Assembly: GCF_017498485.1 (NCBI RefSeq)
Contig: NZ_CP071795.1
Span: 186,001-250,000 of the forward strand
Source of the DNA: Polaribacter batillariae
Lineage (GTDB): Bacteria > Bacteroidota > Bacteroidia > Flavobacteriales > Flavobacteriaceae
Direction of reading: 5' to 3'
Length of the DNA stretch: 64,000 bases
Both the position numbers and the translations under genes were made by a program. Each line of letters opens with the position of its first letter. Position 1 is the first letter of the stretch. The notes below the pieces were generated by a model, which saw only the letters and a list, made by a program, of their open reading frames with translations, had not been told where the DNA came from and did no database searches. Of the stretch, positions 63,829-64,000 are shown piece by piece.

Positions 63829-64000
63829 TTAATAATTTAAAAGCGCATCTATAGATTTTTCCAATCGGCTCTTTCCTAAATATTCTTTTTCTAAATCAGG
63901 TTGAAAAGGAATTGGCGTTTCTAAACTCGCGACTCTTTTTACGGGTGCATCTAACCACTCAAAACAATTTTCGTTGATTAATGCAGAAATATCACTTGCA
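63829..64000 (-). CDS. Alpha-ketoacid dehydrogenase E1 component, C-terminal end (partial)
   Basis: The frame enters from the right edge and ends at the stop at 63829-63831. The visible 56 residues include FEWLDAPVKRVASLETPIPF and end LEKSIDALLNY, typical of the transketolase C-terminal domain of E1-beta or fused E1 alpha/beta proteins of branched-chain or pyruvate dehydrogenases. The N-terminal part lies outside the window, so the exact complex cannot be named. Confidence 0.85.
   Translation of the reverse strand, partial: ASDISALINENCFEWLDAPVKRVASLETPIPFQPDLEKEYLGKSRLEKSIDALLNY

Overview
The window looks like chromosomal DNA of a member of the Flavobacteriaceae (Bacteroidota), close to Polaribacter or Tenacibaculum in character. 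This rests on its very low GC content, a SusC/SusD pair, Bacteroidota-type -7 promoter elements (TAnnTTTG), a LytTR-type two-component pair, an NVEALA-type small peptide, and several dispersed hairpins and CAGT-rich spacers that I associate with flavobacterial genomes. Genus is an inference; no rRNA or tRNA is present to test it.

Layout. 1-4.5 kb: the end of a SusC/SusD nutrient-uptake operon, an intact IS256-family element with a perfect 8-bp target duplication, and an M14 carboxypeptidase lipoprotein. 4.6-12.1 kb: a dicarboxylate/amino-acid:cation symporter, then a tight cluster of two glutathione-synthetase-like ATP-grasp ligases, a rhodanese, a TerB-like protein, an N-formylglutamate amidohydrolase-like protein and a MATCAP/QEGLA metallopeptidase. 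I consider this the best candidate for an undescribed peptide-tailing or metabolite system. 12.2-27.6 kb: housekeeping and accessory genes (glyA, fumarylacetoacetase, transporters, a LytS/LytTR pair, YihY, aldehyde dehydrogenase, AraC regulator, MDR oxidoreductase, DbpA-like helicase) and a short cassette-like insert of two membrane proteins. 27.7-34.0 kb: an RskA-type anti-sigma/ECF sigma pair and a secreted papain-like protease plus giant caspase-like protease pair. 34.1-43.8 kb: a mostly conserved core block (exonuclease/GIY-YIG, YggS, DUF1015, SerA-like, SerC, LuxC-like reductase, ferredoxin, YchF).

43.8-48.6 kb is an insertion-sequence graveyard. It holds an IS3-family element, a second IS256 copy whose transposase is identical to the first (inverted, without target duplication), an IS982-family element, a relic IS256-like end and at least three broken host genes. 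48.6-50.4 kb is almost entirely non-coding and rich in hairpins, with two diverged copies of a leader-like block whose central palindromes differ by compensatory changes. 50.4-53.3 kb is an NVEALA-type locus (peptide, beta-propeller lipoprotein, thioredoxin-like lipoprotein, FISUMP protein) in which two genes carry apparent one-base frameshifts. 53.9-60.7 kb is the RDD / SpoIIM / DUF4129 / DUF4350 / MoxR / DUF58 membrane cluster. 60.9-64 kb holds a DUF4251 lipoprotein gene cleanly split by an IS630-family element, a truncated YefM-type antitoxin, an RluA-family pseudouridine synthase, a CPXCG zinc-ribbon protein and the 3' end of an alpha-ketoacid dehydrogenase E1 gene.

Working together: SusC/SusD import glycans or peptides. 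The ATP-grasp ligases and the MATCAP-type peptidase could form an add/remove cycle. SerA-like and SerC enzymes feed serine to GlyA. The MoxR/DUF58 group is a conserved envelope-linked chaperone system. All family calls come from reading the translated sequence; no database search was run.
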